Assembly: GCF_003481985.1 (NCBI RefSeq)
Contig: NZ_QUMD01000025.1
Location: 1 to 53,324, forward strand
Source: Clostridium sp. OF09-36
GTDB lineage: Bacteria; Bacillota; Clostridia; Lachnospirales; Lachnospiraceae
Reading direction: 5' to 3'
DNA: 53,324 bases
Part shown: positions 37,463-46,110 of the stretch, piece by piece
How positions within the stretch are numbered: position 1 is the stretch's first letter
How the letters are laid out: every line of letters begins with the position of its first letter
Position numbers and translations under genes: made by a program
Notes under the pieces: generated by a model
What the model saw: only the letters and a program-made list of their open reading frames with translations
What the model was told of the DNA's origin: nothing
Database searches by the model: none

Positions 37463-38836
37463 ATGCAGCAGACAAAAGAATCACATGACCAATACTACGA
37501 AATGGCCAATGCGCCGGTCGGACGTGTCATCTCAAAGCTGGCTGTCCCAACCATCATCAGTATGCTGGTCACCTCGATTTATAACATGGCTGACACTTTT
37601 TTTGTAAGCCAGCTTGGGACCAGCGCTTCTGGCGCGGTCGGAATCATCTTTTCAGCCATGTCGATCATTCAGGCATTATCGTTTATGATCGGAATCGGAT
37701 CCGGAAATTACATTGCCCGGCTGATCGGGGCAGGAAACCGGGAGCTGGCCGAGAAACTTGCTTCCATCGCTTTTTTTACCGGCTTTTTTATGGGACTGGT
37801 TATCACGGTCCTCGGAACTGCCAACATCCATGCGCTGGTTATGATGCTTGGATCTACCGTAACCATTGCGCCTTATGCCGAAGCCTACGCATCCTATATT
37901 CTGATTGCGGCACCGTTTATGATGACTTCATTTATCATGAATAACATTCTACGGTTTCAGGGAAAAGCCTTATTTGCCATGGTCGGCATCACAACCGGAG
38001 GTATTTTAAACATTGTCCTTGACCCGGTATTTATTTTCGGTATGGGTATGGGGACCGCAGGCGCTGCGCTTGCAACAGGCATTTCCCAGTTTGTCAGCTT
38101 TTGCATTCTGCTTGTGATGTGCAATTTCCGAAAGGACTGCATTTCCATCGATATCCGTAAGTTCCGTCCAACTGTAAAGCTTTACGGACAGATTTTGTAT
38201 GGAGGTGTGGCATCACTTGGGCGTCAGGGAATTGCCAGTGTGGCAACCATCCTGATGAATGTCATGGCACAGCCATATGGGGATGCAGCCATTGCGGCTA
38301 TGTCCATCGTGAACCGCTTTATGATGTTTGTTGGCTCGGCCATGATTGGTTTCGGTCAGGGCTTTCAGCCTGTCTGCAGCTACTGTTTTGGTGCCGGGTT
38401 ATATAAGCGTGTGAAAGAAGCCTGTATTTTCTGCATCAAAGTCAGCACTGCTGTGCTTTTTGTATTTGCACTGGCTGGCCTTGCCTTTTCTGGAAATATT
38501 GTTGCGGTATTCCGGAAAGACGATCTGGACGTTATCCGGATCGGAACACTGGCACTCCGTATGCAGCTTTGCACCTTGCCGCTTATGGGAGTCACCGTTA
38601 TGGGCAATATGACACCGCAATCCATGGGCTACGGAACCTGGGCAACCGTGGTTTCCACCGCCAGACAGGGATGGTTTCTGATACCGGTCCTTCTGTTTCT
38701 GACTCCGGCAGTCGGCATTCTTGGAATCCAGATCGCGCAGCCTCTGGCAGATGCAGGAACCTTCATTCTGGCCGCATGGGTACTTCACAAAATCTTTAAG
38801 GACCTAGAGCAGAAAGAAGAGGGCGCATTACCATAA
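37463..38836 (+). CDS. MATE family efflux transporter
   Basis: A multidrug/toxin extrusion antiporter of about 457 residues with twelve hydrophobic segments. The N-terminal pattern PVGRVISKLAVPTIISMLVTSIYNMADTFFV (read in parts) and GSGNYIARLIGAGN, with LARRQG-like SLGRQGIASV in the second half, are typical of the clostridial DinF/NorM group. AGGAGAG sits 8 bases from the ATG at 37463; the ATG at 37457 is only two bases from it. Substrate unknown. Possible operon with the next gene, though 92 bases separate them. Confidence 0.9.
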   Translation: MQQTKESHDQYYEMANAPVGRVISKLAVPTIISMLVTSIYNMADTFFVSQLGTSASGAVGIIFSAMSIIQALSFMIGIGSGNYIARLIGAGNRELAEKLASIAFFTGFFMGLVITVLGTANIHALVMMLGSTVTIAPYAEAYASYILIAAPFMMTSFIMNNILRFQGKALFAMVGITTGGILNIVLDPVFIFGMGMGTAGAALATGISQFVSFCILLVMCNFRKDCISIDIRKFRPTVKLYGQILYGGVASLGRQGIASVATILMNVMAQPYGDAAIAAMSIVNRFMMFVGSAMIGFGQGFQPVCSYCFGAGLYKRVKEACIFCIKVSTAVLFVFALAGLAFSGNIVAVFRKDDLDVIRIGTLALRMQLCTLPLMGVTVMGNMTPQSMGYGTWATVVSTARQGWFLIPVLLFLTPAVGILGIQIAQPLADAGTFILAAWVLHKIFKDLEQKEEGALP

Positions 38837-38928
38837 AGAATGGATTCCAAAATGGAACATTCTATTTTCAGAAATGTATGCGTGAAACAGAATAAAGCGG
38901 CTGATATATTACAAAAGGAGTTTGAGAA

Positions 38929-40086
38929 ATGGAAAAAACAATGAAAACACGCAGATTAGGAAAAACCAATCTTCAGGTCAGTGAGATAGGTTTTGGCGGC
39001 GAGTGGCTGGAGCGCCATCCGGAAGAAGAGGGCATTGAGCTGATCCGCTATGCTTCTTCCAAAGGAATCAATATTCTGGACTGCTGGATGGCAGATCCAA
39101 AATCCCGCGATGTCATCGGCAAGGGAATCAAAGAGAACCGCGAATCCTGGTATATCCAGGGACATATCGGTTCTACCTGGAAGGACGGGCAGTATTTCCG
39201 CACCCGCGATATGGCTTATGTGCGTCCGGCTTTTGAGGACCTCTTAAAGCGTCTGCAGACAGACTATATCGACCTTGGCATGATCCACTATGTAGATTCC
39301 GAAGAAGAGTGGGAAAGCATCCAGCATTCCGATTATCTGGATTATATCATGGAGCTGAAAAAGAATGGCGTGATCCGTCACATCGGTATGAGTTCCCACA
39401 ATCCGAAGGTGGCCGCGAAAGCGGCAGAGTCCGGCTATGTGGAGATGATCCTCTTCAGCATCAATCCGGCGTTCGACATGCTTCCGGCCAGCGAGCAGAT
39501 TGAGACGATGTTCGCGGATGAATTCGATGCAGACTTAAGGGGCATTGATGCAGACCGTGCGCGCCTGTATAAGCTGTGTGAGCAGCACGATGTCGGGATC
39601 ACCGTTATGAAAGGCTTTGCAGGCGGGCGTCTTTTCGATGCAAAGCGTTCCCCGTTTGGCGTAACACTGACACCGGTGCAGTGCATCCACTATGCACTTA
39701 CCAGACCTGCAGTCGGCGCGATCATGTGCGGATATGACACAAAGGAACAGGTCGATGCGGCTGTTGCTTATGAGACAGCATCAGAGGAAGAAAAAGATTT
39801 CGCATCCGTGATCGCCAATGCACCGCTTCATTCTTACCGTGGAGAGTGCACCTACTGCGGTCACTGCAAACCGTGCGTGGTCAATCTGGACATTGCTATG
39901 ATCAACAAATTCTATGATCTTGCAACCATGCAGCCGGCCGTACCGGCAACGGTACGGTCCCACTATGAGCTTTTGGAACATCGGGCATCGGAGTGTATTG
40001 GCTGTCATGCCTGCGAATCCCGCTGTCCGTTCGGGGTTGCGATCGCAGAGCGGATGGAAAAGACCGCGAAGTTGTTTGGATGTTAG
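38929..40086 (+). CDS. Aldo/keto reductase with C-terminal 4Fe-4S domain
   Basis: A 385-residue two-domain oxidoreductase. The N-terminal AKR barrel begins RRLGKTNLQVSEIGFGG and keeps the catalytic-face segments ILDCWMADP, YIDLGMIHYVDS and IRHIGMSSHNP. Where classical AKRs have a catalytic Tyr (DTAxxYG), this one reads DCWMADPKS, so the chemistry may differ. The C terminus holds ferredoxin-like cysteines: CTYCGHCKPC and CIGCHACESRCPFG. Such proteins are common in anaerobes with unknown substrates. AAAAGGAG precedes the ATG. Confidence 0.88.
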   Translation: MEKTMKTRRLGKTNLQVSEIGFGGEWLERHPEEEGIELIRYASSKGINILDCWMADPKSRDVIGKGIKENRESWYIQGHIGSTWKDGQYFRTRDMAYVRPAFEDLLKRLQTDYIDLGMIHYVDSEEEWESIQHSDYLDYIMELKKNGVIRHIGMSSHNPKVAAKAAESGYVEMILFSINPAFDMLPASEQIETMFADEFDADLRGIDADRARLYKLCEQHDVGITVMKGFAGGRLFDAKRSPFGVTLTPVQCIHYALTRPAVGAIMCGYDTKEQVDAAVAYETASEEEKDFASVIANAPLHSYRGECTYCGHCKPCVVNLDIAMINKFYDLATMQPAVPATVRSHYELLEHRASECIGCHACESRCPFGVAIAERMEKTAKLFGC

Positions 40087-40166
40087 GCGTTTTCATAAGA
40101 ATTTTTGCACAACAGGAGTCCTTGGCAAACGAAAGATTTCGTTTTATAATGGTCAGGTCTGTTTTT

Positions 40167-40206
40167 ATGTTGCTGTTTACGCATTGCGCAAACAGCAACA
40201 TTTTTG
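40167..40206. repeat. Extragenic palindromic repeat, copy G (also a possible terminator)
   Basis: ATGTTGCTGTTTACGC and GCGCAAACAGCAACAT (ending 40201) form near-perfect 16-base arms, followed by TTTTTG. It is the most complete copy of the family and, behind the aldo/keto reductase, could serve as a rho-independent terminator. Confidence 0.7.
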
Positions 40207-40240
40207 CAGATAGAATGAAAAAAGGAATGGTACAGAAACA

Positions 40241-41218
40241 ATGTGGTTTTGGTTAGCTGTTACGGCACTCTTATTCTGGAGCGGTTCTGATCTGTTTTCC
40301 AAGATCGGCTGCCGCGGAAACGACAAATATGCCCATTTGAAGATGGTCATTGCAGTCGGCGTTGTCATGGGTGTCCATGCAATGTATGAAATTTTTGTGG
40401 GAGGAACGATTGTCACCTGGCATGTGATCCTTACTTACCTGCCGGTATCTCTGCTTTACATTTCCTCCATGACACTGGGCTATATCGGCCTGCGTTACAT
40501 TGAACTTTCGATTTCTTCCCCAATCTGCAATTCCTCCGGTGCACTGGTAGCAGTTCTCTGTTTTCTGACCGGCACACTGGACGAGAGCATTGAGGGAACC
40601 ATGCGTCTGGCCGTGATCGGTGCCGTGGCACTGGTATGTATCGGTGTGATCGGTCTTGGCATCGTAGAATCCAGGGAAGACGATGACCTGCGCCGCGCAC
40701 GTCAGGAAGCATCCAACTACAAATATGCGAAGTCCTGGCTGGCTTTATTCCTTCCGGTGGCTTACTGTCTTCTAGATGCAGCAGGCACCTTTGCAGATAC
40801 CTTTGTGCTGGATCTTCTGGCTGGGGAAGCAGAGGCAGCCGGACTGTTTGCAACCGCAGAAGAGTGCGCTTCCTATGCGGCATCTTCCGCAAACTGTGCT
40901 TACGAACTGACCTTCCTCTTTGCTGCAGTCTGCTGCGTGATCTACGTAGCGCTGATCAAAAAAGAACGATTTACCGTGAAACAGGAAGGACCGAAATACA
41001 TTGGAGCACTCTGTGAGACGGCTGGTCAGTTTGCTTATATCTTCGCATTATCGGATACCGCACATGCAGCAATCTCCGCACCGATCATTTCTGCATACTG
41101 TGTCGCTTCCGTTGTATGGAGCCGCATCTTCTTAAAAGAAAAGCTGTCCTGGAAGCATTATGCGATGATCCTGCTGGTTGTGATCGGTATCGTAATGCTT
41201 GGGGTATTTGACATTTAA
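40241..41218 (+). CDS. EamA/DMT-superfamily permease
   Basis: A 325-residue inner-membrane protein with about ten hydrophobic helices in two half-repeats. The first contains SLLYISSMTLGYIGLRYIELSISSPI in parts, the second AYIFALSDTAHAAISAPIISAYCVASVVWSRIFLKEKLS, the usual EamA ending. A central acidic/basic cytoplasmic loop (ESREDDDLRRARQ) separates them. Metabolite exporters are common in this family; cargo is unknown. AAAAGGAATGG precedes the start. A strong terminator follows. Confidence 0.85.
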   Translation: MWFWLAVTALLFWSGSDLFSKIGCRGNDKYAHLKMVIAVGVVMGVHAMYEIFVGGTIVTWHVILTYLPVSLLYISSMTLGYIGLRYIELSISSPICNSSGALVAVLCFLTGTLDESIEGTMRLAVIGAVALVCIGVIGLGIVESREDDDLRRARQEASNYKYAKSWLALFLPVAYCLLDAAGTFADTFVLDLLAGEAEAAGLFATAEECASYAASSANCAYELTFLFAAVCCVIYVALIKKERFTVKQEGPKYIGALCETAGQFAYIFALSDTAHAAISAPIISAYCVASVVWSRIFLKEKLSWKHYAMILLVVIGIVMLGVFDI

Positions 41219-41241
41219 CAATTCATAGAAATATTTTATCT

Positions 41242-41272
41242 GGTGGTCAGAATATTCTGGCCGCCTTTTTTT
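41242..41272 (+). terminator. Rho-independent terminator after the EamA permease
   Basis: GGTGGTCAGAA (41242-41252) pairs with TTCTGGCCGCC (41255-41265), with two G-T pairs, followed by seven T. Confidence 0.85.
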
Positions 41273-41452
41273 ACACAAATTTTATGGAAATAAAGCAAAA
41301 AGCTTAAAATACAGTCGTACTTTGCTGATCGTATTTTACATGGATTTAACATTGCCTTTACGGGAGTATGGTAGATGCAAATGCCCTCAGCATTTATGAT
41401 AATTAGGATAAATATTGAATGATGTAAGAACGATTACAAAGGAGAAGGTACG

Positions 41453-43171
41453 ATGAATGAAAATGTAAAGATCTTTTTTGGTCTCATTGGCGGTTTGGCG
41501 CTGTTTTTATATGGCATGAACAGCATGAGTGACGCGCTTCAGAAAGCAGCGGGAGAGGGCATGAAAAAGATTCTCAGCTTTCTGACGAAAAATGCAGTCA
41601 TGGGCGCGCTGGCAGGAGCCTTAGTCACTGCCGTATTGCAGAGCAGTTCCGCGACCACCGTTATGGTCATCGGATTTGTCAGCGCTGGCCTTATGAGTCT
41701 GCCGCAGGCGATTTCCGTTGTTTTCGGTGCTAACATCGGTACGACCATGACCGCACAGCTGATGGCATTTAAGATCAGCAACTATATCTATCCGATCATC
41801 TTTCTTGGATTTATGCTGAATTTTGCCAGCAAAAAAGAAAAGATCAAAAACATCGGTATGGTAATCTTCTCCTTTGGACTTCTTTTTGAAGGAATTGAAA
41901 TTATGGGCGGCGTTATGAAACCGCTTGCAAGCAGCCCGTTTTTTGTAGACATGATGGGACGTGTTTCCCATATTCCGGTACTCGGGGTACTTCTTGGTGC
42001 CGGTATGACCCTTGTGGTACAGAGTAGTTCCGCAACGATTGCAGTACTTCAGAACTTCGCTTCCCAGGCGGGCCCGGATGGGGTAACCAGTGTGATCGGT
42101 CTGACCGGCGCAATTCCGATCCTGTTAGGTGACAATATCGGTACCACGATCACAGCACTGTTAGCTTCTATCGGCCAGTCAAAAAATGCAAAAAGGACGG
42201 CACTGGCACACAGCGTTTTCAATATTACGGGAAGTATTGTATTTCTGTTTTTGATTCCGGTTCTCGCTGGCTTTGTGCGTTTCATTTCCCCGAAGGGACC
42301 GGAGCTGGAAGTCATCTCCAGACAGATTGCAAACGCCCACACAACCTTTAACGTTGTCTGCACACTGATCTGGCTTCCATTGATCCCGGTCATGGTAAAA
42401 ATTGTTACCTTTCTTGTTCGCGGACAGGATCAGCAGGAACGTCAGACTTACGAGCCGAAATTCCTTGAAAACCGTGTCCTGACTCAGCCGACCGCAGCTC
42501 TTTACCTTGTCTCAGAAGAGATTCAGAGAGTGGCCGGTTTTACTACACAGATGTTAGACAACATGAAGCTTTCTTTCGTTGGAGACGAACCGCAAGCTGC
42601 TTACCAGAACTTTAAGGATATGAACCTCGCGGTAAAGAAGCTTCAGGAGCAGATCGGAAGCTATATTGTAAAGATGTTTTCCAGAGGTGCCCTGACGGAA
42701 CAGCAGTCCGAACAGGCAGCAGGACTTCTCTATATCAACAATAATATCGAGCGAATTGCAGACCGTTGTGAGGAAATCAGTGCTGTTGCGGAATTTTCAC
42801 AGGAACATGGCGGAATCTTCTCGGAAGACGCAAAGCATGAGCTGGAGACTGGCATCGGGACACTGGAAAATCTCTTTTCCACCGCAATGCAGGCACTCGA
42901 AAACGGCGATAAGGATATTGTTGCCAAAGTAGCAAAAGACAAAAATAAGATCCGGAAGCTGCAGAAGCAGAACAATAAAGCGCATTTATCCCGTGTGAAG
43001 AAGAATACCTGCTCCTCTGATATGACAAAGCAGTATTCTAATCTGCTTTATAACATCGACCGTATCGCAGACAACTGCGTGAGCATTTCTGAAGAGGCGA
43101 TGGATAACATTTCGTTCCAGAAATTGTACCAGAATAATGCAAATCAGGAAATGGCAGGAGAGCATGCTTAG
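41453..43171 (+). CDS. Na/Pi cotransporter family protein with PhoU-like tail
   Basis: A 572-residue protein of the NptA/PNaS family. The transport domain contains the duplicated QSSSAT signatures (VLQSSSATTVMVIGF and VVQSSSATIAVLQNF) and GANIGTT and GDNIGTT motifs. Residues about 345-560 form a helical PhoU-like cytoplasmic domain (NNNIERIADRCEEIS, NIDRIADNCVSISEEA). Family members import phosphate with sodium; the PhoU-like tail suggests regulation. AAAGGAGAAGG precedes the start. The 234-base gap upstream shows only the previous terminator and AT-rich sequence. Its stop is one base from the stop of the convergent recombinase gene. Confidence 0.9.
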   Translation: MNENVKIFFGLIGGLALFLYGMNSMSDALQKAAGEGMKKILSFLTKNAVMGALAGALVTAVLQSSSATTVMVIGFVSAGLMSLPQAISVVFGANIGTTMTAQLMAFKISNYIYPIIFLGFMLNFASKKEKIKNIGMVIFSFGLLFEGIEIMGGVMKPLASSPFFVDMMGRVSHIPVLGVLLGAGMTLVVQSSSATIAVLQNFASQAGPDGVTSVIGLTGAIPILLGDNIGTTITALLASIGQSKNAKRTALAHSVFNITGSIVFLFLIPVLAGFVRFISPKGPELEVISRQIANAHTTFNVVCTLIWLPLIPVMVKIVTFLVRGQDQQERQTYEPKFLENRVLTQPTAALYLVSEEIQRVAGFTTQMLDNMKLSFVGDEPQAAYQNFKDMNLAVKKLQEQIGSYIVKMFSRGALTEQQSEQAAGLLYINNNIERIADRCEEISAVAEFSQEHGGIFSEDAKHELETGIGTLENLFSTAMQALENGDKDIVAKVAKDKNKIRKLQKQNNKAHLSRVKKNTCSSDMTKQYSNLLYNIDRIADNCVSISEEAMDNISFQKLYQNNANQEMAGEHA

Positions 43172-43172
43172 C

Positions 43173-44216
43173 TTATACAATGTCGATCTTCTTCACGCTC
43201 TTTCTTCGTTCTTCTTCGATCGCCGCATAGAACTTCCGGGTGATGTTGACATCATTGTGCCCTAAGATATCCGCCACAAGGTAGATATCGTTCGTTTGCG
43301 CGTAAAGGGCAGAGCCATAGCTGCTCCGGAGTTTGTGCGGCGTGATTTTCTTTTTGGGTGTGACAATGGAAGCGTACTTTTTCACGAGATATTCCACGCT
43401 TCGCACGGCAATGCGCTTCCCCCGCAGGGAAAGAAAGAGGGCCGGTTCCTCTGCCGGATCGATACCGGCACCTTTTCGCTCCTCAAGGTAATGTTCCAGA
43501 TGCCGTGTGACTTCATCGCTGAAATACACAGTTGCTTCTTTTCCGCCTTTCCGGTGGATGTGAATGCTCTGCTCTGTTAAATCTACATCCCCCAGATTCA
43601 GACCGACGCATTCCGAGACACGGATTCCGGTTCCAAGCATTAAGGCAAGGATGGCACAGTCCCTTGCCTTTGTTTTTTCGTGAAATTGCTTCTGCTTCGG
43701 TGAAAGGCCGTTACCATTCTGCGCTTCTTTGATCAGCTCCCGTATTTCCTCCTGGTTTAAGCGGACAATTTCCTTTTCCCGGATACGCGGCACCTGCATG
43801 GACAGCGTCGGATTGGTCTTGATCTGCCCCGTGCGGTAAAAGTAGCCGTAAAAGCTTTTCAGGGAGAAAAACTTGCGCTTGATCCCGGCCTCTTTATTCG
43901 TATTTTTATGGTCCGGGTCATCAGGCCGGTATTTTAAAAATTCCAGGTAACGCTCCAGATCCGTAACGCTGATTTCAGTGAAATCGTTCATGGAAATCTC
44001 ACTTGTCTGCAGGTTCAACAATTCCGGTTTCAGGTCCCGGATAAACACAAAAAACATGTTGATATCGTAAGCATAGGAGAGTCTTGTCATAGAAGAGGTT
44101 GCAGGCTCGATTCCACGAAAGAAATCCGCACAGAAAGGCGGGAGAGAAGCAAGCAGCTCCTGCAGCTTCTTTTCATTTTTTAAGTCACGCTGTTCGTGAT
44201 ATTGCAGTTCTTCCAT
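43173..44216 (-). CDS. Tyrosine recombinase (XerC/D-like)
   Basis: A 347-residue site-specific recombinase. The N-terminal SAM-like core-binding domain spans about residues 30-140. The catalytic domain keeps all key residues: Arg199 in GTGIRVSECVGL, Lys226 in HRKGGKE, His294 and Arg297 in ITPHKLRSS, His320 in LGHNDVN and the nucleophile Tyr330 in KFYAAI. The length is slightly above XerC/XerD. It follows a coiled-coil gene by six bases and is in the same minus-strand operon. No phage or conjugation genes are near, so it is not an obvious integrase of a recognisable element. Substrate site unknown. Confidence 0.88.
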   Translation of the reverse strand: MEELQYHEQRDLKNEKKLQELLASLPPFCADFFRGIEPATSSMTRLSYAYDINMFFVFIRDLKPELLNLQTSEISMNDFTEISVTDLERYLEFLKYRPDDPDHKNTNKEAGIKRKFFSLKSFYGYFYRTGQIKTNPTLSMQVPRIREKEIVRLNQEEIRELIKEAQNGNGLSPKQKQFHEKTKARDCAILALMLGTGIRVSECVGLNLGDVDLTEQSIHIHRKGGKEATVYFSDEVTRHLEHYLEERKGAGIDPAEEPALFLSLRGKRIAVRSVEYLVKKYASIVTPKKKITPHKLRSSYGSALYAQTNDIYLVADILGHNDVNITRKFYAAIEEERRKSVKKIDIV

Positions 44217-44222
44217 ATGAAA

Positions 44223-45174
44223 TTACTCCTTATTCGCCTGGTTCTGGTTCGGAGCTAATGAAGCTCTCAGTTGTTCCAGTTCTGTCTGCAACCGGACATT
44301 CTCCCGGTCGGACGTCCGCAACTCCTCCTGCAGTTCTCGCTCTTTGGCGATCACGGCACGTTCCAGCTTTAAGTCCGCTTCCATCTGAGCCTGCTTTAAC
44401 TGGTTCTGCGTATCGGCATCCTTCTCCTGAAGCTGTCTTTTCAGGTCAGATACCTGCACCTTATACTCCAGCATATGGCTTTCCAGCTCCCGGAGTTTTT
44501 CCTGGTTCTGTCCGGCAATACTCTCTAAATTTTTCCTCTGCGCAGTTTCATGCGACAATGTCTGCTCCAGCTCCCTGGTTTTTAATTTCAACTCCGTATT
44601 TTCTGATTTCACCAAAGCTTCCGCTTTTTGCAGCTCGTGAAGCTTTTGCAGCTGTTTTTTCAATTCCTCATTCTGCGTCTGAAGAAGCCGGTTCACTTCC
44701 TCCTGGTCGGAGATTGCCTTTTTTGCGGAATTCATCTGGTTTGTTGCGTATTCGGCCTGTTCTCTCAAATGCTTCTGTTCTTCTTCCAACTTCTTTGAGA
44801 CAGCCTCTAACTGTTCTTTTTCTGCATGCAAAGTTTCCATCTTTTCCCGCAGTTCATCAATGGTACGGTCCTTTCTTTTTAAGTCAGACTGAAATTGTTC
44901 GAGAACCCGTGCCTCTGCATTACTGCTCAATTCAATGCTGTTGATATACGCAGATAATAGCTCCTTGCAAACGTTCAAAATTTTCAATTTCCACAAGACG
45001 TCCGGGAGTAGCAGCCTTCGCATTGTTTAACTCCAGAACCTGCATCAGATGATCAAACCCCTGTGCCTGGTTCATTCCATGTGTGGTGCAAAACTGGCGG
45101 AAAGCCTCCGCGGAATCCGGATCAATACGGAAATTGACCTGTTTGCTTTCTTTGACGGTTCGTTCTTCTTTCAT
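44223..45174 (-). CDS. RHH-like N terminus plus long coiled coil, recombinase partner (frame change)
   Basis: I do not know a function. About 317 residues. The first 55 (KQVNFRIDPDSAEAFRQFC, NQAQGFDHLMQVLEL) resemble a ribbon-helix-helix/CopG-type DNA-binding unit. From about residue 75 to the C terminus it is almost entirely heptad-like coiled coil rich in Glu, Lys, Gln and Leu. The frame changes near 44960-44975, between EIENFE and VCKELLSAYINS. The length is 3n+1, so here two bases are missing or one is extra, unlike the single deletions elsewhere. GGAGGA precedes the start. A KfrA-like architecture coupled to a recombinase suggests a DNA-bridging partner. Confidence 0.65.
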
Positions 45175-45220
45175 CTATTCAAATCCTCCAGGGAAATTAA
45201 TCCTTTTTTACTTATATGAT

Positions 45221-45250
45221 AGTATAGCATATCGAAAACATGTTCGTCAA
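45221..45250 (-). promoter_or_regulatory. Minus-strand promoter of the coiled-coil/recombinase operon
   Basis: Read on the minus strand: TTGACG (45250-45245), an 18-base spacer, TATACT (45226-45221), 46 bases ahead of the start codon. Confidence 0.6.
45233..45246. promoter_or_regulatory. LexA-like box overlapping the recombinase-operon promoter
   Basis: On the minus strand CGAACATGTTTTCG matches the Gram-positive LexA consensus CGAACRNRYGTTYG at 13 of 14 positions. It lies between the -10 and -35 and touches the -35, the right place for repression. SOS control is inferred from this one imperfect site. Confidence 0.45.
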
Positions 45251-45279
45251 TTCTTATTGTGTAACAAACGCAAAAACGA

Positions 45280-45322
45280 TATACATTGTTATACATGTAA
45301 TCGCTATACATAACAACGTATA
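45280..45322. repeat. Inverted repeat upstream of the recombinase operon
   Basis: TATACATTGTTATA (45280-45293) and CATAACAACGTATA (45309-45322) are inverted with 12 of 14 matching and a 15-base spacer. They could bind the RHH-like protein or the recombinase. The rest of the AT-rich gap 45323-45690 has no gene I can support. Confidence 0.45.
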
Positions 45323-45691
45323 ATGTGATAACAAAGGAAAAACTCGGAGAAGTATACGAAAATCAGTAAAAAAAGAGCATAGGGTATTGAGCGATAATTC
45401 TTAAAAATGTGCAGACAATTTAACAAAATACCCACATGGAAGGCAAAAAGCAGAACGGATATTCGAAAAAGTAGCTTTAACATTGCGCAAAACCTTAGTT
45501 TTACGCAATAATGGAGAAATATTCGCGTTTGTTCATATTGACAGTTAATAACATAATTCATCAGAATATTTGTTTTAATATGTATCATTCACCCTATATT
45601 GTACAAATAGTTTTTATCAATCAGTTTTAAAGCATCGATATCGCCTTATGTGTCTGATAAAAAGTAGAAGCATGGCTTATTACGCAGAATA

Positions 45692-45720
45692 TTTACATTT
45701 AAGAAAAAAGTGATTATAAT
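45692..45720 (+). promoter_or_regulatory. Promoter of the small membrane protein gene
   Basis: TTTACA (45692-45697), a 17-base spacer, TATAAT (45715-45720). Confidence 0.65.
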
Positions 45721-45760
45721 CCTATAGGATGAAATATTCTCAAGAGGAGATACTGAAACG

Positions 45761-45979
45761 ATGTCAATTTTATTTGCGATCATTTTTCTGGTACTGATTT
45801 TCAAGTGCGTAGGCCTTGTACTTTCGATCTGCGGAAAACTATTGGGAGCAGTTCTTAGTGTACTCGGATTTATCATTTCCCTGGTGATCGGGGCAGTGGT
45901 GTTTGGACTTTCTACCGCATTTGCCATGGTGCTGCTGCTGATTGGAATCGTGTGGCTGGTCATCCGCATCATTCTGTAA
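45761..45979 (+). CDS. Small hydrophobic membrane protein
   Basis: A 72-residue protein made almost wholly of two hydrophobic segments (about residues 3-24 and 28-70) with GKLLGAVLSVLGF and VIGAVVFGLS small-residue patterns and only a few charged residues (two Lys, one Arg). I do not recognise a family. AGAGGAGA lies about 10 bases upstream and a good promoter precedes it, so it is likely expressed. The following 131 bases to the HgdB-like gene contain a 10-base inverted repeat, GCTTGTTTTC (46018-46027) and GAAAACAAGC (46064-46073), with no T-run. Confidence 0.6.
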   Translation: MSILFAIIFLVLIFKCVGLVLSICGKLLGAVLSVLGFIISLVIGAVVFGLSTAFAMVLLLIGIVWLVIRIIL

Positions 45980-46110
45980 GGCAAGGCAGAACAACGAAGC
46001 TTACACAGAAAAACTCCGCTTGTTTTCAGTCAGCTGGCACCATTTGACAACCTGGAAAACTGGGAAAACAAGCAAACGAAACTATTTATAGGAAAGAGTG
46101 AAACAAGTAT

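Noticed and set aside
43173..45174. Calling the recombinase module a prophage or integrative element
   Set aside because: No structural, replication or transfer genes and no flanking direct repeats are visible; the flanks are ordinary chromosomal genes.
45233..45322. A dif-type chromosome dimer site next to the recombinase
   Set aside because: No 28-base XerC/XerD-like arm pair with a 6-base centre matching the Firmicutes dif pattern could be found.
45304..45588. A 94-residue hydrophobic open frame on the minus strand in the AT-rich gap
   Set aside because: No convincing ribosome binding site, strong AT bias and no family features; probably chance.
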